A DNA stretch of 64,000 nucleotides from Paragordius varius (lineage: Eukaryota > Nematomorpha). The notes under the pieces are model-generated. The model had not been told where the DNA came from and ran no database searches. It saw only the letters and a list, made by a program, of their open reading frames with translations. Position numbers and translations under genes: made by a program. The stretch is from the NCBI GenBank assembly GCA_964247055.1, contig OZ176050.1, positions 12,090,001-12,154,000 on the forward strand, written 5' to 3'. Below, piece by piece: positions 29,501 to 47,651 of the stretch. Position 1 is the first letter of the stretch; each line of letters starts with the position of its first letter.

Positions 29501-32138
29501 ACACACCACTTATTTTTAGAATGAATTTGAATAGTTCGAGGGTGAATTTGAATTGTAACTGGTATATAGGATCTTCGTTTAGTGCCTTACATTGCTATAT
29601 ATGGATATAAGGAATAGTAATTGAAAAAATCAGTTGGACAATTTTTTTACAAAATCAACTGAAAAAAATTCAACATTAATATCGTGGGCATAATGACTCA
29701 TTGGCACCTAGGTCTGCCTCATGTATCACTCTCTGGCCATATTGGATATGCCCTGGCGAAATTCGTGTTGATAAAGGTCGCTAGACCGGATGATATTATG
29801 AGCATGATTTTAATGGAAATCAACTTATAAAGCTCGATTAATTCCATTTAATTAATGACGATATTTTTAATACATTGGGAAAAATTAAACTCGCAATTCA
29901 TCTATACAAATTAAACTTCTCTAATTAAATTATATAAAAATATTATATACTTTGATATGAGGCATGATTGATTTTCTGAATTTATCTTTAAACAGGATTG
30001 ATAATGATTAAATGGCAAGATTTTGCTTTGGGTTTCCAGTGATTTTGATTGATTGCATGACACATACATTTTTTCACCCATATATTCTATTTACAAAAAA
30101 ATATAAAATAAAGTTTATGGCTCCTTTTCCTAAAAGCAGATATTAATGAATTTAGACTTATGAAGAAAAGTGTTTTTATATTAGGTTAGTTTGAAAACCA
30201 TTTTTGGAAATTTTTTGATTATAAAAATTAAGCGCTGTTAATTTCTATTCCAAACTTTTATTATATATTTGAGTATAATTTTTATGCATTATTTGTTAAT
30301 TAAGTCAACGCTTTATTCAAAATCTCAAAGTAACAAGTTAAGAAAATTAAATACTTGAATTCGCGGCACATTTCAATAATTTTGATAAATTTCTTTGTAT
30401 ATTATCCTCTTTGTAGGTATAATCTTCAGATTTAGATGTAAAATTATTCGGATCCTTACACAGTGTTGTCAAAAACATAAAATGACATTTGTTAGTTGAT
30501 TCAAGGCTTGCTGAATTTTTCGTTTCATCATTTTGTTGATTGGAACATTTATTATTACATAGCGTTTGTAAGAAAGAGTTATGCCAATGGTAGAAAGCGA
30601 ATTGCGTATTCTGAAATTGAGAATAATCTCTCAAATTTCTCTCATTAGATAAGTGATTAAATAAAGTTTGAGTGTCAGATTTGATACAAAACGACGGATC
30701 AGTTTTAAGTTTTTGATTTTTTCGCTGCGTTTTAAAACAAATTACAAGGATAGGGGAATTTATATTTGAATTATTATTATTAAAAAAATTTCTATCACTA
30801 TGATTTAATGATGTGTTGTGCAATTTTGAAGATAAATTCGTTGATTGTTTTGATTTTTGAAATTTGTGCCCTAGTTTTTCCTTTGAGTTAAAGTTTTGCC
30901 TTCCTGGACCACGACTTAATTTATATCTTGTAATTTTGTTTGATGGCGTATAATTCACTGTCAAATTTCTGGCATTGGCCCTTTCGTCCAATAATTTCTC
31001 CTGACTTCGATTAGGATTTATATATTTATTAGTCATATTCAATTTTTGATTTCCGATAAAATTAACATCAACTTTGGAGTTTATTACATTCGAATTATTC
31101 GGGCTAAAAATACCATTTTCAAGTTTTACTATATCGGCAGTGTGCAGGGTTCCATTAACAATGCTAATATTGTAAGAGGTTGAATGAACCAAAATATTGT
31201 GTAATAAATGGTTATCATAAACATCAAAAAGAAAGGTATCCTCCCACCTTTCCAAATTTAGGGCGATGGTGTTTTTATAAACAATTTTACCTGTAAAAAA
31301 TGTAAGATTTATATGATTGGAATCAAAAAAATTGACAAAGGTACAAAAAATATAAATTATTAATTTTGGTTCCAAAGTAAAAAATGAAATTATACCAACC
31401 AAACGTAAAACAAATAGACAAACACTTTTTTTCTAAAGACAACCATATAATTAAATCTTATTCTTTTAGCACTCCCATTTTTGCTAAATAAGGATTAGAG
31501 ATAGTAATATAATTTAAAAGTGTAAATATATAGTTTCACGAAAAATCAAGGTTGAAAAGGTATGGTTGTTTTTTCAGTAAAATCTTTTAATTTTTGTATT
31601 CGGAAAATTATTTTATTACCTTGTATCATATCATGCCAGGTGAAATCACTTACAATTTGTGGATTAATCAAGATTCTATGGTCATTAAGATTTATGTTTT
31701 TTGAATCATCATTGATGGATTTAGCGGTACTTGTCTTAACAATAACCCCATAACGAGGGAAAGTACGTAAAAAGAAATGGAATTTCAAATTTCGTATCCT
31801 AGCATCACTTAAGCTATTATTTATCACATAGGCATCAAATTTTTGCCCAGATATGGTCAATAATTTATTATATAATCCAGTTTGATATTGGGGTATATTG
31901 ATTGGGCCACCTTGAAAAGGCTTTATGGTTTGTTGCGGTGCTCTGAGAGAAAATTTTTGCAACAAAGTTCTTTTAACTCGTCGGATTTTGTAAACATTTA
32001 TTCGATTTGTATTATCATTCATTATTTTGTTTTTAATTGATGAAAGCGATATTCGCTTTATGAAGTATAAGTTGAGTTCTTGAGTAACATCAAAACATGA
32101 TGGATTGGAAGGTAGTCTGATGGGTATATTTGTGGTGG
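26534..32138 (-). CDS. CSPG4/NG2-like transmembrane protein, C-terminal part
   Basis: Exons read: 31620-32138, about 30355-31290, and 26534-28550. The splice at 31620/31290 joins SDFTWHDMIQ-G to KIVYKNT. With FFLRTFPRYGVIV before it and EDTFLFDVYDN after it, this forms one CSPG repeat (the cadherin-like repeat of CSPG4, FRAS1 and FREM). The last exon holds one membrane segment (LFIIILSFVAISLTLIGLII) and a cytoplasmic tail of about 550 residues rich in Asn, Ser and Lys. It ends in KFWV, like the QYWV PDZ ligand of CSPG4. Expected role: cell-surface adhesion with a PDZ-scaffolded tail. No laminin-G domains or further repeats were found upstream to 37205, so the gene is N-terminally incomplete as seen. 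Phases of the 30355 donor and 28550 acceptor do not match, so an exon between them is missing or the last exon is a separate gene. Confidence 0.6.
28751..29025. mobile_element. MITE family D, copy 1
   Basis: It starts AATTATACGGACAAAACTTG and ends, inverted, CCGTATAATTTC...ACTGTA. The interior (AGACAACTATACTTTTT, GTTTTAAACTACAAA) matches the copy at 32507-32807. It lies in a presumed intron of the CSPG4-like gene. Confidence 0.8.
29285..29567. mobile_element. MITE family A, copy 5
   Basis: Degenerate left end (ATACAATCTACAATTCG), intact right segment (GAGGGTGAATTTGAATTGTA) and the characteristic interior. It lies inside the CSPG4-like gene. Confidence 0.85.
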
Positions 32139-32506
32139 CTAATTTTAATTAAAAATAAGTTAATAATATTAGTATATATTGCAAGCGACGAAACAAAAAA
32201 ATTGAAAAAGGAGATTAAAATATACATTTTAATTGATATTGATACATATATATAAAGGCAGAAAATAAGACAAAATAACGTAAATCGGTATAAGAACCGG
32301 AAATGTTTCTCCTTATAATTTTTTAAAGAAGTGCAATGTTTTCGTTTTTAAAGAGTCATTTACGGACTTAGGATCTAGTTCCAATGGTTTTTAAAACAAA
32401 ATTTCGGTTTTATTTCATTGATTTGGGTAAAATACGTTTTAATTTAGGTGTTTCTTTTCAAACATTTAGGTCTTCAAAGAATGTGAATATATGGCCGCAA
32501 ACACAT

Positions 32507-32807
32507 TTACAGTAAAAAAATGAATTTATACGGAAGTGAAAACATAAAGACAAATATTTTTTTAAAAGACAACCAACCATACTTTTTAATCTTGATTTTA
32601 TTAAAATATAATTCGTTGTTTTAAACTACAAAGTATAATAAAGAAATGTAAATTGGTAACACAATAAATTATGTATTTTACGATTGTAATTGTAAATGTT
32701 TTTTTATAGGATAAATTAAGGTTTAAAAAAGTATTGCTGTCTTTTGAAAAAAAATTTTGTCTTTATATTTTTAAATTTTGTCCGTATAATTTCAATTTTT
32801 ACTGTAA
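32507..32807. mobile_element. MITE family D, copy 2 (TACAGT ends)
   Basis: Left end TTTACAGTAAA and right end TTTTTACTGTAA form inverted ends that continue as ATTTATACGGA and TCCGTATAAT. TA-CAGT termini are typical of Tc1-type elements. Further partial matches were seen at about 360-450, 5133-5340 and 31405-31465. Confidence 0.8.
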
Positions 32808-34813
32808 GCCATAAGATGAGCTATTTATTTTTCTTATTTTAGGTTTAAATGACATGGAAGAAAAATGGTTAACATTGCATTATAAAAAATTATTTGGCGT
32901 TTAATTTCTTTAAAACGGTTATCAAAATAAATATGGTAAAATTTTGGCACCATCCCTCATGTTGTTGCTATTAGAATCAACTGGTTTATAAAATTACCTA
33001 TCAATCAGGTATTAAGTTAATAATTAATTTGAAAATATTTTACCATAAAATATTATTAAAATTTAATTTATTAACCTGCCATATCACTACGGAATAAAAG
33101 GATAATAAAGAATGTGAAAAATATCCCAATCATGTTTCGATTCGAAGAGCTTAATAGAAATTTCTAGGTTTAATTAATATTAAACTATAAAAAAATTTCC
33201 AAGCCAAAAACGTGGAAAACCGCTTTTAAGAATATTCAAACGTAACGTAAAAAGTTTATAAATTATAAAAACCATAAAAATTTCTTATAAAGAAAAAATG
33301 GAAAAGTTGTTACTGTTTAATGTTATCAAAAATACAGATCCTAAACTAAAATTATTTTTTCTGTGCATTAACAAAGGGGGTTGGGAAATCATATATACTC
33401 CTTAATCCCTTCTCAGTAAAACTTAATTTTATTATACATGTTTAAGGTCAGTTTAGGCATAGATCCAATATCACTAATTGAAAAAAGAAGTTTTTACAGG
33501 ATTTTATATTTGATATATAAATGTACCTATATCAAAAACTAAAACGCATCTACTCTTTAATAAAGATGAGTTTTATCATCTGTCATGCAATGTCTACAAG
33601 AAAATTTTTATAAACCAACTACTATACATATATTTTATCTGATCAATCTTTTTTAAAGATGAAAAATGTTATATTAGAGGTTATGGGAAACGTTCTTGAA
33701 CATATAAGGAAAGTACAAATAACTATTTACAGACAACTTGGTGTCATACAAAAAAATTATTTGACAAATTTAAAGTTTTGCCAATAAAATCAATCTTTTA
33801 TATGCCTGAAAGGAACCGGAAATATAGTTACGATATTTCACATTTATTTATTAATATTTTTTAATATCAAAAATAATTTTATAATAACCCCATATCTTTT
33901 CCTCTGACCTCCTAAAAGTTAATGACCATAATCTTTGTTTAGCGCCAAAGGGTTAGAACTTAATATTATATGAGATAATAATGATATATAATTAGATTTT
34001 ATAGTGTATGTAGTATTTAAGATGTTTGCAATTATTTTCTAAAACCATATTTGTTTTATCAAACAAAATTGTTTTTTTTGCCCATTACTAATGAGTAATT
34101 TAATTGAGGGGTCATTTTGCAAAGTTTATACTCACGTTATCTATATATAATAAATTTTTTATTTTCCAATTGATTTAAATACAGGCGAAACATGATAAAA
34201 AATTCAATTAAAAACTTTATTTCGATATAAATTATATATTTATTTTTAAAATCAATTATTCTGCTCAACAGATGTTTTAGAATTAAAAATACTTATAATA
34301 TGGATTATTTTTTATTCACAATTCAACATCTTTATAAAAAACTACATACATAAATGGTTAATGTAAAATATTAATTATATAAATTTTTTTTATTAAACTC
34401 TATTATACTAAAAAATCCATGAAAATTATATTCCATAGAAAAAGACCACACAAAAATATAAATTATATATTATGCGGTATTTTTTCTCTTTTAAGCTTAA
34501 AATTTAAGAAATAAAAATGTAAAAGTTAAAAATACATACAAAGGAGATAGATTTTAATCGATATGGTTTCAATTAACATAGTCCTATGTTAGTGAAAAGA
34601 AGAAATAAAAATGGAACTTGATATTACTAAGTCACATTCAAATTTATAAATATTTAGTAATGTTAGAAATTTTAAAACAATACTTATTTAAAAAATAAAT
34701 CCAAGTTGATAGAATATTTGACAGCTAAACTCTTAGAGCTATTCAAAATTTGATTCCAAAATTTTTGGCACAATTTTGATGTAATAATGCGGTGGGTGGT
34801 ATGTATGTTGTAA
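32808..34813. other. AT-rich stretch, nothing recognised
   Basis: No exon of the CSPG4-like gene, no other gene and no repeat family could be identified in this stretch on either strand. Confidence 0.55.
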
Positions 34814-35085
34814 ATATACCATTTAGAATTCAAACCTTTACCCTTAAACAATTCAAATTCACCCTAAAAATAAATCTCTTTTGGGGATAATATAACTCAT
34901 CACTAATATGAAATATATTTTCACCACATAGTTTATTATTTTTTCAGCATTATTTTAATTTTAAACAGAATTTCGTATTTTAAAAATATTATAAAATAAA
35001 AGTAATTTTTAATCTTAAAAATACCCAATTAATTTTAGGGTGAATTTGAATGTCCAAGGGTGAATTTGAATTGTAAATGGTAAAT
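34814..35085. mobile_element. MITE family A, copy 6
   Basis: Left end ATATACCATTTAGAATTC, right end AATTGTAAATGGTAAAT, with the standard interior. It lies between the CSPG4-like and NDR kinase genes. Confidence 0.9.
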
Positions 35086-35540
35086 AATTCGATAGGTGTG
35101 AGAGTTCAAGTGAAACGAATATCGAGATAATATATGCGGTTTAGTATACAAGCGAAAAAGTTACTTCAGTTTTCTGGCATTAATTAAAATCGAAAAAACG
35201 CATATTTTTCGGACATTATATCGATAAAATATGGCGATTGAGGGAGGCGCGTTGGGTAAGTATTATTTGATAATAATAAGATTTAACCTCTAGTTTTGTA
35301 GAGCACTCACAATATCAATCGCTTTAGCTGCGAAAATTTAACCAAATAAAAAAGCCTTTATGCGGTAATTTAAACTTTTTAACCTATCATATAAATACTT
35401 ATATGTATATCCCAATATCTCGCTTTAAAATGATTAAAATAAAAAAGAAAAGCAATATTATGTATTTTCATTCTAGATAATTAATGTAAAATTTTTATAA
35501 AATTACTAGCGTAAATCTCGTGCTGCTACTGAAATAAGGG

Positions 35541-36280
35541 ACAATAATCGAAAATAAGTAAACAAAATTCATATTTAAAAATGAATGGTCCAACACGTTC
35601 TCCGGAAAATTGTCACAACTTGTTTTGTACACGGGGTAGGCCCGAACTGGGGGCCTATTTCAAAAAAAGGGCGAAGCTATTGTCGGTTCAATGATTATAT
35701 TTTTTCGATGTTTGGATTTGAATGGGTCTACCGGTTTTCCGGAAACAGATCACAAAGTTTTATGAGAAATCAGTTTTTAGTGGGTAGCTCCTTACCCGGC
35801 AGCTATCATCCAATAAACGCTTGACTGAAATTTTTGCCTTTTAACAGGGAATACGTGGAATCTATTGAATTTTTACAGTCTCATATCTAGGGCGAAAAAT
35901 AGATTTAAAAAATTATCTTTGTGGCCTTTGTTTTTTGAAAAAAATGGCATTTTACGGGGGGAGCGGGTAAAAAGAGGGCCTAAATCAAAAAAGCGAGCCG
36001 GACTATGTTCGGCGCAATCGAAAATAAGTAAACAAAAATTATATTTGAAATTGAATGGTCCAACACGTTCTCCAGAAAATTGTCTCAAAGATACGATTTT
36101 TGTGGACTTCTGTTTTCAAAAAAAAAACCCGTTTCTCACACGGGGTGCGCCCGAACTGGGGGTCTATTTCAAAAAAAGGGCGAAGCTATTGTCGGGGCAT
36201 TCTTTAATGATTATATATTTTCGAAGTTTGGATTTGAATGGGTCTACCGGTTTTCCGGTACTAGATCACAAAGCCAGCAT
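35541..36280. repeat. Direct tandem repeat patch, GC-richer than surroundings
   Basis: Two clear direct copies (35541-35760 and about 36010-36275) share AATCGAAAATAAGTAAACAA, GAATGGTCCAACACGTTCTC, GGGCGAAGCTATTGTCGG and GGGTCTACCGGTTTTCCGG. A third, more diverged partial copy lies between them at about 35905-36010 (TTTGTGGCC...GGGGGGAGCGGG...GAGCCGGACTATGTTCGG). Open frames across the repeats do not stay in the same frame between copies, which argues against a conserved protein. It could be a satellite fragment or part of an unknown transposon. Confidence 0.75.
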
Positions 36281-37205
36281 TTTCCATTTTTATAAATATA
36301 TAGATTAGAATACCATAACCATCAAAAAACTTATATCGATTCAGTCTTTTCGGATTTTATACGTCAAAACCAGCAAAAACTGCATTGGTCCAAAATTTTT
36401 CTAAAAAGTTCAATTCATAATTTCGTAATACCACATATACTACATTTTTAAAAAATCTCGACGGAAAAATTTGCCCAAAATATATTATTTTGTATATCCA
36501 ATAAATTAAAAGAAATATTCGAACCGTGTGAAAAAGGAGTTAAATTTTTCGATTCCATATGCAATTAATTTAATCTTTGCATATTCAAGAGAAGAATAAT
36601 TTGAGGCATAAACATAGGACCATTCTCGTTGTACAAAAAATAATGAATCTTTACTTCATAGGTTTTATGCGTAGGCCACTCCAGTCAGTATCCTATACTA
36701 TATGGATTGCGGGTGCCTGGATGAATGATATTTTAATCTTATCGCCTTTTAAAGAAAACAAAAGGCATTCAAAGAATAATTAGGTAGAGTTCAAAGCCCA
36801 CTGATTTTTATCAATTATCTAGAAAAAGAAAAACACACCACACATATTTATTTTTATAGGACTAATATATATTATCAAATAATAAATTATAAATAAATAA
36901 CAAATCAAATCGAAATACATATATAATTTAAATGCTTTATGCATAATAATGGAATAATATATGGTGGAATCTTTATTGCAAAAATATAATCGTAGTATTT
37001 TTGATTTGGTAAAATCTTTTTTAATTTATTGACTAAAAAACATAAGCCAAAAAATATTTTTTTAGCAAAAGTGTAATAGAATTAAAATTTGTCCATTCTT
37101 TTTATCGCATAACATTACATAATCTTAAATTTCGTATTACTTTAAAAACTATTTATCAAGGACTGTGTTAAAAAATAACGTTGTACAGAAAGCTTTTGCC
37201 AATGT
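36281..37205. other. Region downstream of NDR kinase gene
   Basis: AT-rich DNA with a somewhat GC-richer patch at 36590-36780. A 68-codon plus-strand frame there has no recognisable domain. The 3' untranslated region of the NDR kinase transcript should end in this interval. Confidence 0.5.
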
Positions 37206-43964
<6,759 letters not shown>

Positions 43965-44073
43965 TACAAAGCCTTTCATGTATGAAGTTACGAACGAATA
44001 AAACAAGCACATGTAACGAAAAAGTCATCAGAACAGTGGTATCCAGCAAAAAATTAAAAAGCCGCAAAAATAT

Positions 44074-44303
44074 TTACAGTAATGTAACCTTTATTTTATT
44101 AAAAATTTAATTTCTTTCGTTAAATGGGTATAAATATTTGGCAAAGAATGGAAAAAATAAGAGCTGTATTGTAGTAACATTATTATATTTATCAAAAGTA
44201 TAATTACCAGAGAGCTCTTGTTTTTTCCATTCTTTACCAATTATTTATACCCATTAAACAAAAATATAAATTTTTAATAAAATAAAGGATACATGACTGT
44301 AAT
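44074..44303. mobile_element. Hairpin MITE with TTACAGT ends
   Basis: Arms of about 90 bases: the left starts TTACAGTAATGTAACCTTTA, and the right, read inverted, starts TTACAGTCATGTATCCTTTA. The arms meet around AGAGCTC with only a short loop. The TA-CAGT termini suggest a Tc1-type origin. It lies 60 bases upstream of the NDR kinase open frame and could affect its promoter. Confidence 0.85.
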
Positions 44304-44506
44304 TTAACTCAAGGACCGTGCACCATGAAATATAAAAATTTGATAACTGTTTCGAATCGCTTAAAATAATACATCAATAAAGTTGATATATAATCACGCG
44401 GCTCGAATATCACTGATAAACTAAACTATTTAAGACAGGACGTTTGCACTTTTACATAAGATGAATACATATTGGGGTTCATAACCACAGATAAATTTTG
44501 TATTAA

Positions 44507-45062
44507 TACTTGGATACAACACACTCATTTTAGTTCTTTGATTCAAATTGGGGTAGTTAAATACCCCAGGCCCGTTTAAAATAAAATTCTTTAAAAAATA
44601 TGGAAGAAATCAAAACCATGGCAAAATTTTGCACTAATATATAATTAATAAACCGAAATATATAAATTTTTTTCAAAAATACTTGTTATTACTTATTTTA
44701 AGCTAAAATTGAAAGGTAAAAATTTAATTAACGTGACATGTGTGCAATGGTAAAATTAAAAAATAATACGAAATAAACCGCTTTTTCTATTTCTATCAAT
44801 GTTAGATGTAATTTAAATAAAAAATTATCTTTGATTTTACCCTTAAAATTAGACGATATTTTGCAAAAACTTTGTGAAATAAAAATGGCGGCGAAGTAGT
44901 TTAACATGAAACTTTTTTTTCAAAACAAAATTTTAAGATATTTTGGCATATTTATACAATTTTTATTAGGTAAATATTAATTGAGACCGTTAGTAGTTTT
45001 TTAAAAATTCCTAACTCAAATTTAATCTGGGGTATTTAGATACCCTAATTTGAATCAAAGTC
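44507..45062 (+). mobile_element. MITE family B with intact TTAA duplication
   Basis: Flanked by TTAA at 44503-44506 and 45063-45066. Ends are TACTTGGATACAACACACTC and TACCCTAATTTGAATCAAAG. The interior is nearly collinear with the 42.5-kb copy. Confidence 0.85.
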
Positions 45063-45164
45063 TTAATATAATAATTGAGTGTTGTTTTTTTAAAAATATT
45101 ATTAACACATTACCTTTTCATTATTTGTCCTAGTTTACCTTTAAGTAGTTTCATATCCATATTT

Positions 45165-45600
45165 CAGTTAAAATTTAATTATCAAACATTGTTCGCAAGT
45201 ATTAGATAAAAGGCTTAAATTTTACAGTTTTGTGACTTCGAGTTTTAAATTGGGACCTTTTCCAAAACAGGGTTGAAAAGAACACATGATAAAAATATAT
45301 CAGGTTTTGCTGGCAAAATGTAGCCTGGAAGCTTTGTAATTATTTACATTTTCTAACCATAGTATACAGTGGTTTGCCTATTGCATTAGCGATTTAAAAT
45401 TATAGAAAAAACATGGAGGCAAATAATTTTGAGATGAAATTTTTTTAACAATTTAAAATTTTTTTTTAAAAAATTTTGCATAATGCGCCTAAAGGCTAAA
45501 GAAATCATTTTTTAATTCGACGTAATACCTCAAATACTTTTTAAGATATTATAATTTATTCAGGGTTATAATATTACCCCAAAAGGTCAGGAATGGTAAC
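45165..45600. mobile_element. Interspersed repeat family F, copy 1
   Basis: Collinear with 59215-59680. Shared marks are TTTTGTGACTTCGAG / TTTTGTGACCTCAAG, GTTTTGCTG, CATAATATACATTTAT-type segments, TGGAGGCAA / TGGCGGCAA, GCGCCTAAAGGCTAAAGAAATC and ACCCCAAAAGGT. No coding frame. A family B element abuts its right end. Confidence 0.75.
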
Positions 45601-46054
45601 AATTCGATTTGAATCGGGGCATCTAGAGACGTCCTTTATTTAAGTATTATTTAAAAATACTGAAAGAAACGGTTCCAATTTAAATTTATGATTCTATCCT
45701 AACAAAATTTAAAGCCTAAATATCTAAATAAAAATTTTAAAAAATGTTCCATATTAAACTACTTCAACTCCGTTTTTATCACAACATTTTTGCGAAATCG
45801 TTTAATTCTAAATCAAAAATATTATTTTAATTTAAATCACATACAACATTACTATAAACAGAAAAAGTAGCTTTTGTATTATTTTTTACCTTAAAGTTCA
45901 TCAATAAAATAATTATCTTTTTTAAATGATTTTTTTATATTTGGGTGTATCAATATTATATAAGCGCATTTTGCAATGGTTTCAAAGAGCTCTCGGGTCT
46001 CCAAAGACACCAAATAAAATCGGTGGACTGAAATGAATGTGCTGTATCCAAGTG
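45601..46054 (-). mobile_element. MITE family B, diverged copy
   Basis: Left segment ATTCGATTTGAATCGGGGCA, right segment GGACTGAAATGAATGTGCTG then TATCCAAGTG. It is more diverged than the other B copies and sits directly after family F. Confidence 0.7.
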
Positions 46055-46329
46055 TTACCAAATATAACTCTCTTATATTAGAAAGATTCTCTTTACAGTT
46101 TTGAAAGTTCCAAACTCTAAAACTAAAATAGCAATCAATTTAATCTGAAACAGCCTATTTTAAAATCAACAAAATATAGGGCCAAAATAAATTCAAAAAC
46201 ATTTTAACACTTTATTACTTTATAACTTTGTAGTTGAATTCATTTTGTGATCGTACCTCAGAGTTATACTTGTAGTACTGTTTTCATTTGGTTATAATTT
46301 TTATCAATATGTCAGATGAAATAAGAATA

Positions 46330-46575
46330 TTTACAGTTTTGTAATACTTCCTATTTAAATTCCGGATAGATCCGAAACCCTATGAAAATCAATGAATTAA
46401 ATATAAAAAATTGCTGCGCAAATAAAATCACAAATTTTTTTAAATTACTTTACATTTTTAACCATAATATACATTTATTTCCCTATGGTAATGATTCAAA
46501 AAATTTACAGAAAAATGGCGGCAAAAAGTCTAAGATTGTTGTAAAAAATGAATCATGCGCATTTAAAGACGAATG
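46330..46575. mobile_element. Family F fragment
   Basis: Matches the middle of family F (TTTTTAACCATAATATACAT, AATTTACAGAAAAATGGCGG). A 67-codon frame across it is a by-product of the repeat. Confidence 0.6.
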
Positions 46576-47651
46576 CATATTTTAAATTTGGTCCAATATC
46601 TTATATATTTATGGAATATAAAATCGCAGAGTGGTAAGTCGTTACATTCAAAATTTATGTTATTTAAATTTCGTTATACATTCATTATCTTGTTGACAAT
46701 TTTCTGTCATACATAGAATATTAGCTTGTGCAATTGTATTTTAACATCTTTTTATAGAGAATTTCCCAATTAAAATCTAAAAAACGTTATAAGCAAAGTA
46801 TAATTTTAACATATACCTTTTATGTTAAAACATGTATAATAGCCGCGCCTAAATCTTAAAACGGTTTCTAAAAAATGGGTTTTGAAATCTTAATTATCCA
46901 ACATTCTGACATGTTAGTTGCTTTTTTATTTATAAGAAGTAACATAATATAATTTTGCTTTTATAACTACATTTTTAGCAAATTAGTCGTAGCTAAAATA
47001 ATTAAGCTATCTGGGTGAGAAAATGATCGGAACTATTGGACCAAAAGCAATGTCAGAACTCGAATTACAAAAAATCGAACTTATTTACATCACCAATATT
47101 CCAGAAAAATATTATATGTAAGGAACTAGAGCCAAATTAATCTAAATTATTATTATTAATAGTATATATATATTACAATTTTATATTATCCCAATTACGT
47201 TTTTAATTGGGGGCAAAAATCTATTGATAAACCAAAAATTTAAAATATGTTTTTTGGATTCCTATGGAGGTGCATCTTTGTTGCGCTCATAATATATCAC
47301 AATAAGCATGGAATGGAACAAAAGATAAATTTTGGGGTAATCTATCAATGATTTTCTTGCTTATTTGTATCTAACATACCATCGCTAAAAATAAATGATT
47401 TTTCCTATAATATTTTTCATATATTGATAAATCAATTAAGAAAGCGACGATATAATATTAATGCTAAATCCATAATATAAAAACCTATAATTTTTACACC
47501 TTAGTATATGCATATATTGACTATCTAGATGCGCATGGATATGTCAAATAAATGCCAAAATATTTTTCTTTCTCCCTATAACAATTCATTTTGAGCAATT
47601 TAAAATTTTATACACGTACCTTTAAAACGAAAACAGCCATCAGAAATTTCA
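46576..47651. other. Upstream region of GPCR gene
   Basis: AT-rich, without recognisable genes or repeat families. It should contain the GPCR promoter, but no element can be named. Confidence 0.5.

Noticed and set aside
35865-36308. 147-codon plus-strand frame over the tandem repeat
   Set aside because: The two repeat copies are read in different frames and predicted residues are not conserved between them, so a protein is unlikely.
36590-36780. Faint resemblance to a Ty1/copia-type RNase H region on the minus strand
   Set aside because: Only a few residues fit, no terminal repeats or neighbouring pol domains were seen, and the match is too weak to call a fossil.
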